This document shows positions 8,228 to 15,518 of a stretch of 64,000 bases of DNA, in pieces. Both the position numbers and the translations under genes were made by a program. Origin of the DNA: Paenibacillus cremeus (lineage in GTDB: Bacteria > Bacillota > Bacilli > Paenibacillales > NBRC-103111); NCBI RefSeq assembly GCF_007786445.1, contig NZ_VNJI01000004.1, forward strand, positions 124,001 to 188,000, read 5' to 3'. The notes under the pieces were generated by a model that searched no databases, was not told the DNA's origin, and worked only from the letters and a program-made list of their open reading frames with translations. Each line of letters opens with the position of its first letter. The first letter of the stretch is position 1.

Positions 8228-9166
8228 TTAATTTACAGCCGCTGTAAGAGGAAATTGCTTGGACAACTCCTTGGAAAGACGACGCAGCTGCTCGACCTCC
8301 AGCCGGTTCGTCGCTGTGAATTCCTCATGATTTCGCGAACGCGAGCGGTAATTTGAGGTGATGCCCTCCAGCATTTGATAATATTTCGCATTGACCGGAT
8401 ACAGCTGGCGCTCGATGAAGGCCGCCACACTGAGCGCATTCATTAAGCGGTCCGCTTCTTCCGGCTGCTGATCCCAGTGATGCAATAGCCACGCATACAG
8501 GTCCGGATGGAAATTCGCCATCACCCCACTGTAGCCGTCCACTCCCAGCTTCAAGGATTCCAGCAGCGTAGCTGTATTGGCATTGTAGAGCTTCAGTGGA
8601 GTTCCCTTGATGACGCTCAGCTTTTCTTTCAGCATCTCCACATCGCAGCACGTATCCTTCAAAAAGAAGAACCGGCCGGTATCTGCGCACCATTTTAATA
8701 AGGACGGTGACATGAGTCGTTTATATGGATAAGGACACTCATAGATTCCCAGCGCAAGATGGTCGGGCAATCGTTCCAGGAGCTTCTCCGCATTCGCCTT
8801 CCATACGTCGTCCGATTCATGCTGCTCTGCCAATCGATTCGAAATCAGAATGACCGCCTCAACACCCGTTTCCCCCATTAAAGTCAATTCCCGCGCCTGG
8901 TCCTCCAGCGAATCCGAAATATGCCCCGAGGCAATAACGGGAACTCTTCCCGCGGCCTTCTCCACGACAAAAGCGGCAAGCTTCACGCGCTCCTCCAAGC
9001 TCAAAAAGAACATTTCGCTGGACTGGCATACCGCAAACAAGCCGTCCACCTTGTTCTGGATAAACCAATCAATCATCCGCTCCAGCGCTGCAAAATCAAT
9101 CTCTCCGGACTCCGTGTAAGGGGTTATCATCGTTGGCCATACGCCGTTAGGGTTATTAATTTCCAT
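8228..9166 (-). CDS. DapA/NanA-family (dihydrodipicolinate synthase-like) aldolase or lyase
   Basis: A 312-residue class I aldolase TIM barrel. The Schiff-base lysine is Lys170 in FFFLKDT and the partner tyrosine is Tyr142 in GIYECPYPY, both placed as in N-acetylneuraminate lyase and dihydrodipicolinate synthase. The usual G-[ST]-T-G-E pyruvate-binding loop is replaced by CQSSE (residues 47-51), which marks a catabolic subgroup rather than lysine-biosynthetic DapA. The expected reaction is pyruvate-releasing cleavage of a 2-keto-3-deoxy sugar acid or sialic acid-like compound. It lies between two GH38 mannosidases, 20 bp from each neighbour, so it belongs to the same catabolic operon. A GGGAG site precedes the ATG. 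Confidence 0.88.
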   Translation of the reverse strand: MEINNPNGVWPTMITPYTESGEIDFAALERMIDWFIQNKVDGLFAVCQSSEMFFLSLEERVKLAAFVVEKAAGRVPVIASGHISDSLEDQARELTLMGETGVEAVILISNRLAEQHESDDVWKANAEKLLERLPDHLALGIYECPYPYKRLMSPSLLKWCADTGRFFFLKDTCCDVEMLKEKLSVIKGTPLKLYNANTATLLESLKLGVDGYSGVMANFHPDLYAWLLHHWDQQPEEADRLMNALSVAAFIERQLYPVNAKYYQMLEGITSNYRSRSRNHEEFTATNRLEVEQLRRLSKELSKQFPLTAAVN

Positions 9167-9186
9167 TCTGCATCGCTCCCGTTTTT

Positions 9187-11694
9187 CTAATTTTTCATTT
9201 CCAAAAAGTTGACTTCGATAATGGGCTCTTGCTCGTTAACCGGGATAAAAAATGTTTTAATCTCGCACCTGCCAAAGGCGCTTCGCCAGCTGCGGTTCAA
9301 AGCCGGAAGCTGCAGCTCGGTTTCCGCTTCTCTACCGTAAGTCTCATGACAGCGGAGGATCCATCCATCTCCATCCTCCGCCGGTTTAAAGGCGACCGCG
9401 ATCACGTTGTCGGCTGAAATCGCAATGCCCTCTGCCCTCTGCGGTAAATCGCCTTCATGATACGTTTCCCACACCTGCTGCAGCGGTGTATTCCATTCGT
9501 AGGCCTTGCGTACGACGCCGCTATGCTGCCATGAACCGGCATGCGGCGTTAGCACATAGGTAAATTCCTGCACGCCTTGATCCATATATTCCACTTGTTC
9601 ATCGCGTTCGCCGTAATGATCGGCGTAGATCGGACTGCGCACGACGGTCATTCGTAGCTCGTTGTCCAGAACATCGTAGCCGTATTTGGCATCGTTAATC
9701 AGCGCAAGGCCATACGTCGACGTCTCGGTTCCATCTGCGGTATTAGGCCTATCACCTGAACCTGATATGTCGACCCACATTTGTCCGGGCACCTCGTTGC
9801 CGTTAGTCGGCCGCTCGATAAAGCCGTAGGGAATCTCAAACACCGCGCGAGGCTGCTCGACTTGGACCGGAAAAGCAAGCTTCAGCATTCGGTGCCGCTC
9901 TCTCCAGTCCAGCCTGACCTTGACCTGCAGGTCGGAGCTGTCGTGCAGCAGGCTGATATCTTGACGCAGCTCGGAATCGCCATAGCGGCTAATGACCCTG
10001 ATGGTCGCCCGCAGGGGCCCGGCTTCGAGCACCTTGCATTCGGCGCTGCCAAAGCGTCCCACCTCATCGCGATACTGCTTCAAGCCGTGTCCCCACGTAT
10101 CGCTGTGACTCTCATCGATCACCATCGGCACGGCTCCATCGCCGGCCAATACTACTTTGCCGCCGTTAGACTTATCCACCAGACGCCGGATATAGCCGGT
10201 AGCCGGATCAAGCTCGACACGCAGCTTGTTGTTCTCCAGCACATGGCCCTCAGCCCTTGCCGCTCCTTGCGGCTGCTCCGTCTCGAAGGCTTGGTCGCGG
10301 TATACCCAATATACTTGATAGCCGAAGGCTGGGATTCGCCCCATGATTAACGTGTCCCATTTATCCGAGGTATTGGTCCGGGACGCCCTAACGGTTTGAA
10401 GCGGCAGCGGGCGGCCAGCCGAGTCGGTCACTCCGGCAACCTTCTTGTTGATCCCGATTGGCGCCTCCACCTCCCAGGATAACGGGTTAAAGACGACGAG
10501 CGGCGTACCGAGATCATCCTGCTCCCACAGCTGCCAGTCCTTTTCCTTGCTTAAGGACTGGACGCCCGGCTTCATCGTATGGATCGACCAGGACAGCTTT
10601 TGCAAAGCGGAATTGATGGCTTTGGCCCCAATGCTTAGCGATTCGCCGTAAAACTCCCGCACATCGTCGTAAGCTTCCTTGATGCTGCAGCCGCCCATAA
10701 TATCGTGGAAATGATTGAACATGACGTTTTCCCAGGCCCGGTTCAGCGCTTCCGACGGATACGGCAGACCTAGCTTCAAATGGGCAAGCGAGGAAAACTT
10801 TTCCGCCGTGAGCAGGCGGTGCTCCGCCCGGCGGTTCGCCGCCTTCGATTCCGAGTGCGTGGAGTAACAGCCGACCGCATGCATCTGCATTTCATCCTTC
10901 ACCACGGGGATATCCGGACCAAGCTGCATCATTTCCGCGAAATACTGGTTGGGCGAGCTGAGTCGGATGTCGTCCAGTCCAGAGCGCTGCCGGAGCTCAT
11001 CAATCAGCTTGAGATTCTGGACGGTTGGTCCCCCTCCGTGATTGCCGACTCCATAGAACGACATGAAGGCATGGCCGCTGGCCATCGCTCTCTCCCTGTG
11101 CCGGAGGATCTTATCCTCCATGCCGTTGCTCGCCCAGTTCCCATAGCTGTCGGCCAGTCGGAACGCCATCACCCGGCTGCCGTCCTCCGATTCCCACCAG
11201 AACAAGTCGTGCGGCAGCGTCTTCTCGTGCGCTTCGGGACGCATGAAGACGTAGGAGTCCATCCCGCTTTGCCTTAGCAGCTGAGGCAGCATCCCGTGGT
11301 GGCCGAACGAGTCCACATTGTAGCCGACCCTCGCCGTTACGCCCAATTTGTCCTTCAAATAGCGCTGCCCGTATAAGCTGTGTCTTGCAAACGATTCGCC
11401 CGAGGGCAAATTGCAGTCCGGCTGAATCCACCAGCCGCCGGTAACCACCCAGCGTCCTTCGGCAACGCGCTGCTTAATTTCGGCGAACATTTCGGGAGCA
11501 TTTTCCTCCACCCACTTGTAATAAGCAGCACAGGCGCTTGTGAACACAAAATCAGGGAATTCGCTGAGCCGATCCAACGCCGAACGAAAGGTCGCTTTGA
11601 TCTCCGCGTAGCCTTCCTGCCAGCGCCACAGCCACACCGGGTCCAAATGCGCGTTTCCGATTAAATGCAGCTTTGTATCACCAATCATAGTCAT
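9187..11694 (-). CDS. Alpha-mannosidase, glycoside hydrolase family 38 (short form)
   Basis: An 835-residue GH38 enzyme, distinct from the long-form neighbour. It begins almost directly with the metal-binding motif GNAHLDPVWLW, followed by GGWWIQPDCNLPSGES and YNVDSFGHHGMLPQ, whose Asp is the predicted nucleophile. The middle domain contains CYSTHSESKAANRRAEHRLL, and the C-terminal half is a beta-rich domain. It has no signal peptide and is therefore presumed cytoplasmic. The start is the ATG at 11694: GGAGG lies eight bases upstream, and the earlier in-frame TTG overlaps that site. It follows the YtcP-like permease gene by 36 bp. Two GH38 genes in one operon suggest different mannosyl linkages in one imported oligosaccharide. 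Confidence 0.92.
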   Translation of the reverse strand: MTMIGDTKLHLIGNAHLDPVWLWRWQEGYAEIKATFRSALDRLSEFPDFVFTSACAAYYKWVEENAPEMFAEIKQRVAEGRWVVTGGWWIQPDCNLPSGESFARHSLYGQRYLKDKLGVTARVGYNVDSFGHHGMLPQLLRQSGMDSYVFMRPEAHEKTLPHDLFWWESEDGSRVMAFRLADSYGNWASNGMEDKILRHRERAMASGHAFMSFYGVGNHGGGPTVQNLKLIDELRQRSGLDDIRLSSPNQYFAEMMQLGPDIPVVKDEMQMHAVGCYSTHSESKAANRRAEHRLLTAEKFSSLAHLKLGLPYPSEALNRAWENVMFNHFHDIMGGCSIKEAYDDVREFYGESLSIGAKAINSALQKLSWSIHTMKPGVQSLSKEKDWQLWEQDDLGTPLVVFNPLSWEVEAPIGINKKVAGVTDSAGRPLPLQTVRASRTNTSDKWDTLIMGRIPAFGYQVYWVYRDQAFETEQPQGAARAEGHVLENNKLRVELDPATGYIRRLVDKSNGGKVVLAGDGAVPMVIDESHSDTWGHGLKQYRDEVGRFGSAECKVLEAGPLRATIRVISRYGDSELRQDISLLHDSSDLQVKVRLDWRERHRMLKLAFPVQVEQPRAVFEIPYGFIERPTNGNEVPGQMWVDISGSGDRPNTADGTETSTYGLALINDAKYGYDVLDNELRMTVVRSPIYADHYGERDEQVEYMDQGVQEFTYVLTPHAGSWQHSGVVRKAYEWNTPLQQVWETYHEGDLPQRAEGIAISADNVIAVAFKPAEDGDGWILRCHETYGREAETELQLPALNRSWRSAFGRCEIKTFFIPVNEQEPIIEVNFLEMKN

Positions 11695-11730
11695 TGCTGA
11701 ACCCTCCAATCGCCATAAGAATAGTACACT

Positions 11731-12609
11731 TTACCCTTTGACCGAGCCGAGCATCGCTCCTTGTACAAAATATTTCTGCACAAAGGGGTATATGACGAGC
11801 ACGGGCAGAATGGCGACAAATACGCACGCATATTTAATATTTTCCGTCATGACCGCCAGTCCCGCCTCGGCTGCACCTAGCTGCGCCGATTGGGTGGCCA
11901 TGTCGCCCTGGATGACGATATTGCGCAAAATGATCTGCATCGGGTACAGCTTTTTTTCATTTAAATAGATGAGTGCGGGAAAGAAGCTGTTCCAATGGGC
12001 GACCGCGTAAAACAGAAACATCGTAGCCATGACCGGTAAAGACAGCGGCAGTACGATTTTCAGGAAAATTTTGAATTCTCCCGCCCCGTCGACGATCGCG
12101 GACTCATGCAGCGCCTCCGGAATTTCTTCGAAAAAGGTTCGCATCAGAATCATATTGAACACATTGATTGCAGTCGGAATCAGAATCGCCCAGATCGTGT
12201 TGACCATCCCCAGCGCATGCACCACCATGTAGCGCGGAATCAGACCGCCATCGAAGAACATGGTGAACACGACGAACAGAGCCAACGCCGAGCGGCCGTA
12301 CATATGCTTGTGCGACAGCGGATAAGCGCAAAGCGCCGTCATCACCAAATTGACGAGCACACCGGCAGCCGTATAAAAAATCGTGTTACCATAAGAGCGC
12401 ATAATGGACGGATCGTTAAAAATGACTTGGTAGGCTTTCAGATTGATTTCTATTGGCCGCCAAAATACTTCACCGCTGCTGACCGATTCCCCGGAGCTAA
12501 TCGAGATGATGCCCATATAATAAAGCGGGTACAGGGTAACAAAGATCATAAACAGCATAAAAGCGATGTTGATCGTATCGAAAACGCCAAAGCTGCGACT
12601 TCGCATCAT
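11731..12609 (-). CDS. Carbohydrate ABC transporter permease, YtcP/LplC type
   Basis: A 292-residue inner-membrane permease with six hydrophobic segments and the conserved cytoplasmic EAA loop (EALHESAIVDGAGEFKIF) that docks the ATPase. The C-terminus ...YFVQGAMLGSVKG is typical of YtcP-type subunits, which pair with an LplB-type partner. Start: two adjacent ATG codons at 12609/12606 follow GGGAGGGG and sit 19 bp after the upstream permease stop. A longer frame to 12696 overlaps the upstream gene and carries unlikely sequence. No ATPase gene is in the window, as is usual for this family, which generally shares an MsmX-like ATPase encoded elsewhere. Confidence 0.92.
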   Translation of the reverse strand: MMRSRSFGVFDTINIAFMLFMIFVTLYPLYYMGIISISSGESVSSGEVFWRPIEINLKAYQVIFNDPSIMRSYGNTIFYTAAGVLVNLVMTALCAYPLSHKHMYGRSALALFVVFTMFFDGGLIPRYMVVHALGMVNTIWAILIPTAINVFNMILMRTFFEEIPEALHESAIVDGAGEFKIFLKIVLPLSLPVMATMFLFYAVAHWNSFFPALIYLNEKKLYPMQIILRNIVIQGDMATQSAQLGAAEAGLAVMTENIKYACVFVAILPVLVIYPFVQKYFVQGAMLGSVKG

Positions 12610-12628
12610 GTGATGTGATCCCCTCCCA

Positions 12629-13540
12629 CTAAAACAATCTGGAGCCATTGATTTTTTTGGACACTTCATTCGCGGATACGACAAGCACAAACGCAAGCAC
12701 CGATTGGAAAATGCCTACCGCCGAAGCAAAGCTAAAGTCACTGTCAATCAGCCCTCGGCGATAGACGAAGGTTTGAATGACATCCGCGGTCTCATACGTA
12801 GGACCACTGTACATCAATAAAATTTTCTCGAAGCCGACCGACAGCATTTTACCCAAAGTCAGGAGCAGCATAATGGTAACGACGGTAGAAATGCCCGGCA
12901 ATGTAATGTGAAGCAATTTACGCCAGCGATTGGCCCCATCCACGGTAGCCGCCTCATACAGCTGCGGATCGATGCCGGTGAGCGCCGCCAAATAAATGAT
13001 CGAATTCCAACCGATCCCCTGCCAAATTTCGGAGCCGACATAAATGCCCCGGAACCAGTCCGGCAAGGACATGAACGTCTTCGGCTCTCCGCCGAACAGT
13101 TTAATCACTTCGTTGATGAGTCCATCGACGGATAAAAAGTTAACCAGCATACCGACGACCACAACCGTGGATAAAAAGTGGGGCACATAGGTGACCGTTT
13201 GAATAAAGCTTTTAAAAAACTTGTGCCTAAGCTCATTAAGCAGCAAAGCGAAGATGAGGGACGAAGGAAAATAAAATAGGAGCGAATATACGTTCATTAG
13301 CACCGTGTTTTTTACCACCTGCCAAAAATACGGGTCCGTCAAAAACTGGCGAAAATACTTCGTGCCGGCCCAAGGGCTGTGAAAGAAGCCTTTGACGATC
13401 GAATAATTTTCAAACGCCATCAAATTACCGATCATCGGTGCGTAATGAAAGATGGCAAAATAGGCAAACGGCAATGCAAACATAAGATACAGGGGCATGC
13501 TCTTACCGAGTTTCTTTTGTAGATCGGCGGCTGGTGTCAT
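12629..13540 (-). CDS. Carbohydrate ABC transporter permease, LplB type
   Basis: A 303-residue polytopic permease. The first helix region LYLMFALPFAYFAIFHYAPM and the EAA loop (LYEAATVDGANRWRKLL) identify the LplB/YtmX group that imports complex oligosaccharides in Bacillota. The start is the ATG at 13540, with AAGGGAG about eight bases upstream; a GTG at 13549 overlaps that site. It lies after an intercistronic hairpin that follows the binding-protein gene, and directly before its partner permease. Predicted to form the heterodimeric channel for the substrate captured by the lipoprotein at 13630-15255. Confidence 0.92.
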   Translation of the reverse strand: MTPAADLQKKLGKSMPLYLMFALPFAYFAIFHYAPMIGNLMAFENYSIVKGFFHSPWAGTKYFRQFLTDPYFWQVVKNTVLMNVYSLLFYFPSSLIFALLLNELRHKFFKSFIQTVTYVPHFLSTVVVVGMLVNFLSVDGLINEVIKLFGGEPKTFMSLPDWFRGIYVGSEIWQGIGWNSIIYLAALTGIDPQLYEAATVDGANRWRKLLHITLPGISTVVTIMLLLTLGKMLSVGFEKILLMYSGPTYETADVIQTFVYRRGLIDSDFSFASAVGIFQSVLAFVLVVSANEVSKKINGSRLF

Positions 13541-13557
13541 CTCTCCCACTCCCTTCT

Positions 13558-13608
13558 AAAAAATCGGGGGACAGGCTGCCCGGTAGGCCATGGCAGCGCG
13601 CATCCCCC
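13558..13608 (-). terminator. Intercistronic hairpin between binding protein and permeases
   Basis: On the minus strand a nested stem, outer GGGGG/CCCCC and inner GCTGCC/GGGCAGC, is followed by GATTTTTT. It lies between the binding-protein stop and the first permease. A leaky terminator here would give more lipoprotein than permease, a known arrangement in ABC importer operons. Read-through is inferred because the permeases have no promoter of their own that I can see. Confidence 0.75.
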
Positions 13609-13629
13609 TCATGGCTTTAGCTTCGAGCG

Positions 13630-15255
13630 TTACTTCACCCGTGCCAAAGCATCGTTGTAGATTTTAACCAAATCGTCTGCGCCCTTGGTCTTCAGCTGTT
13701 TGACGAAGTTGTCCCAGTCGTTCAGCGCACCTTCGGTAATGATGAATTTATCCATATTTTGCGTCAGGTAAGCATCCAGCTGCGTACGGATTTGCTTCAG
13801 CTTTTCCCGCTCATCCTTGGTAAACGGAGGGTCGTTGACGAATTGGACGTTCTCCCCTGCGTTCAGACCTTTTTCGGCTTTCGTGTTCCACTCAATCGCT
13901 TCCTTGGTCATCCACGGCAGGTTTACATGGTCGTCGCTAGCCAGCGCCAGACCGAGGTAGCCGGTGCCATATTCGGATTGCAGCGCATACACAGGGCTTG
14001 GCTGCTTGTCTTTATACTTGTTCACAATCGCATCCGTCAGCTTGTAATTTCCGTTATCCCCTGTGAAGTCATCGCCCTTCAAACCGAAGTTAGTTAGTTC
14101 GATCCCTTCCGGCGAGTAAAGCCAATCCATGAATTGAGCCACCTGCTCCGGATTTTTGACCTTGGCGTTGATGACGTATGATTCCGATAAATGACCCAGC
14201 GCGTAAATCAGATTGCGCTTCGCTCCGCTCGGGGAAGCAATCGTATCCAGCAGATCGAATTTCGCATTGGGATCCTTTTTCTGCAGGTTCAGATTAAACG
14301 TATTCGCGAAGCCATTGTTGTCCTGGAAATAGAAGGACTTGCCTGCATTCAGCTTCTCCTGCCAAGTTTGCGAGGTGGCTGTAGCGTAATCCGGATCCAG
14401 AATTTTGTCCTTATACAGCTGGCGAAGCCAGGTGACGGCGGCCTTAAACTCCGGCATGGACGGGCCGAATTTGTACTGCTTCTCTTTGGGCTCATAGTAC
14501 ACCTTGGTGCCATTAAACGTGGTGTATCCGCTCCCAAAGCCGAAAGCGATCGGATTGAGCAGGTTTTCCGTTCCCGTTAGTCCATTGGCGGCGCGTGCGG
14601 CAAACGGATAGGAATCCGGATTCGCTTCCTTCATTTTCTTCAGCGCTTGATACAGCTCGTCATAATTCGTAGGCTTTTTCAATCCCAGTTTATCAAGCAC
14701 ATCCACGCGGATCATCGGAAGCTGGCCGCCGACGCCCTGCCAGTTCGCCACCAGCGGTAAGCCGAATAGCTTGCCGTCAATTTTATTTTTGTTGATCTCC
14801 GGCTGTTGGGCGATGAACTTCTTTAAATTCGGCATTTTGTCCAAATAGGGGGTTAGATCCAAAAAGGTGCCTGAATCAGCGAAGTTCTGAATATCATCCT
14901 GTTTGACCAGCATGACATCCGGCAGCGTATTGGTGGCAATCAGCGTCTTTTTCTTATCGTCATAGTTGCTTTGCGGTACGCTTTGCAGATCGAGCTTGAC
15001 ATTCTTCCGTTTTAAAATTTCCTGTACGGCTTTCGAGTTGGCTACAATGGCTTGCGACGGGTGCTCATATCTCATCCATGTTAGTGCTAATGGCTGGGCC
15101 GGCGCAGTCGCAGCTGCTGCCCCTGTACTAGATGATCCTGCGCCAGGTGCAGGATTCGCTGCAGGTGGCGGCGTGCTGCCTCCGCAGCCGCTAAGCACAC
15201 CGGTCAGCAAGAACATCGAGCCGCTTACGGCCATAATCCCCTTTTTTGCTTTCAT
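13630..15255 (-). CDS. Extracellular solute-binding lipoprotein, LplA type
   Basis: A 541-residue lipoprotein. The signal peptide MKAKKGIMAVSGSMFLLTGV ends in the lipobox LSGC (Cys24), so it is lipid-anchored on the outer face of the membrane. A Pro/Ala-rich spacer leads into the family-1 sugar-binding fold. The length of about 540 residues and the C-terminal ...DLVKIYNDALARVK match LplA/YtcQ-type receptors for oligosaccharides. The start is the ATG at 15255, with AGGAGG upstream; the extra 28 in-frame codons above it are not signal-like. It is first in the operon. Two paralogues at 34865 and 40461 have the same length and ending, each presumably tuned to a different oligosaccharide. Confidence 0.93.
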   Translation of the reverse strand: MKAKKGIMAVSGSMFLLTGVLSGCGGSTPPPAANPAPGAGSSSTGAAAATAPAQPLALTWMRYEHPSQAIVANSKAVQEILKRKNVKLDLQSVPQSNYDDKKKTLIATNTLPDVMLVKQDDIQNFADSGTFLDLTPYLDKMPNLKKFIAQQPEINKNKIDGKLFGLPLVANWQGVGGQLPMIRVDVLDKLGLKKPTNYDELYQALKKMKEANPDSYPFAARAANGLTGTENLLNPIAFGFGSGYTTFNGTKVYYEPKEKQYKFGPSMPEFKAAVTWLRQLYKDKILDPDYATATSQTWQEKLNAGKSFYFQDNNGFANTFNLNLQKKDPNAKFDLLDTIASPSGAKRNLIYALGHLSESYVINAKVKNPEQVAQFMDWLYSPEGIELTNFGLKGDDFTGDNGNYKLTDAIVNKYKDKQPSPVYALQSEYGTGYLGLALASDDHVNLPWMTKEAIEWNTKAEKGLNAGENVQFVNDPPFTKDEREKLKQIRTQLDAYLTQNMDKFIITEGALNDWDNFVKQLKTKGADDLVKIYNDALARVK

Positions 15256-15303
15256 TGTACAAATCCTCCTATACTTCTGAGATTGGATGGTGTTACACGA
15301 GGA

Positions 15304-15340
15304 TCGTAGCATAGGATTTCCAGCCGCTGGAATATCCAAA
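15304..15340 (-). promoter_or_regulatory. Promoter with TTGGAT element and palindromic operator
   Basis: On the minus strand TTGGAT (15340-15335) is followed 31 bp later by the extended -10 TGCTACGAT (TACGAT at 15309-15304). Between them lies a perfect palindrome, TTCCAGC-G-GCTGGAA (15333-15319), covering the expected -35 position. That layout suits repression, or activation, by a dimeric regulator. The same TTGGAT-to-extended-10 spacing recurs at 31949-31985 and 38338-38373. Confidence 0.5.
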
Positions 15341-15425
15341 ATGGGCGATAAACGTGCCGTTTTTCCGCCTTTTCGCGCGTTGATTCATTTCTCCCCCATG
15401 ATGCAAAATGTCGCTATGTATGAAG

Positions 15426-15475
15426 GAAAAAAGCAACCCCCACCGAGCCTGCCGCCGAAGCTTGAGGTGGTGGGG
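15426..15475 (-). terminator. Intrinsic terminator of the aldolase-to-BNR operon
   Basis: On the minus strand CCCCACC pairs with GGTGGGG across a GC-rich loop, followed by GTTGCTTTTTT. It lies about 45 nt after the stop of the SLH-anchored BNR gene and upstream of the binding-protein promoter. Confidence 0.75.
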
Positions 15476-15518
15476 ACGCCTTTAACGCGGTATGCTTCGC
15501 CGAGAGCTCAGCATAAAA

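Noticed and set aside
8228-9166. Calling the DapA-family gene dapA or nanA
   Set aside because: The pyruvate loop differs from both (CQSSE instead of G-[ST]-T-G-E) and the catabolic context does not fit lysine synthesis; the substrate is unknown.
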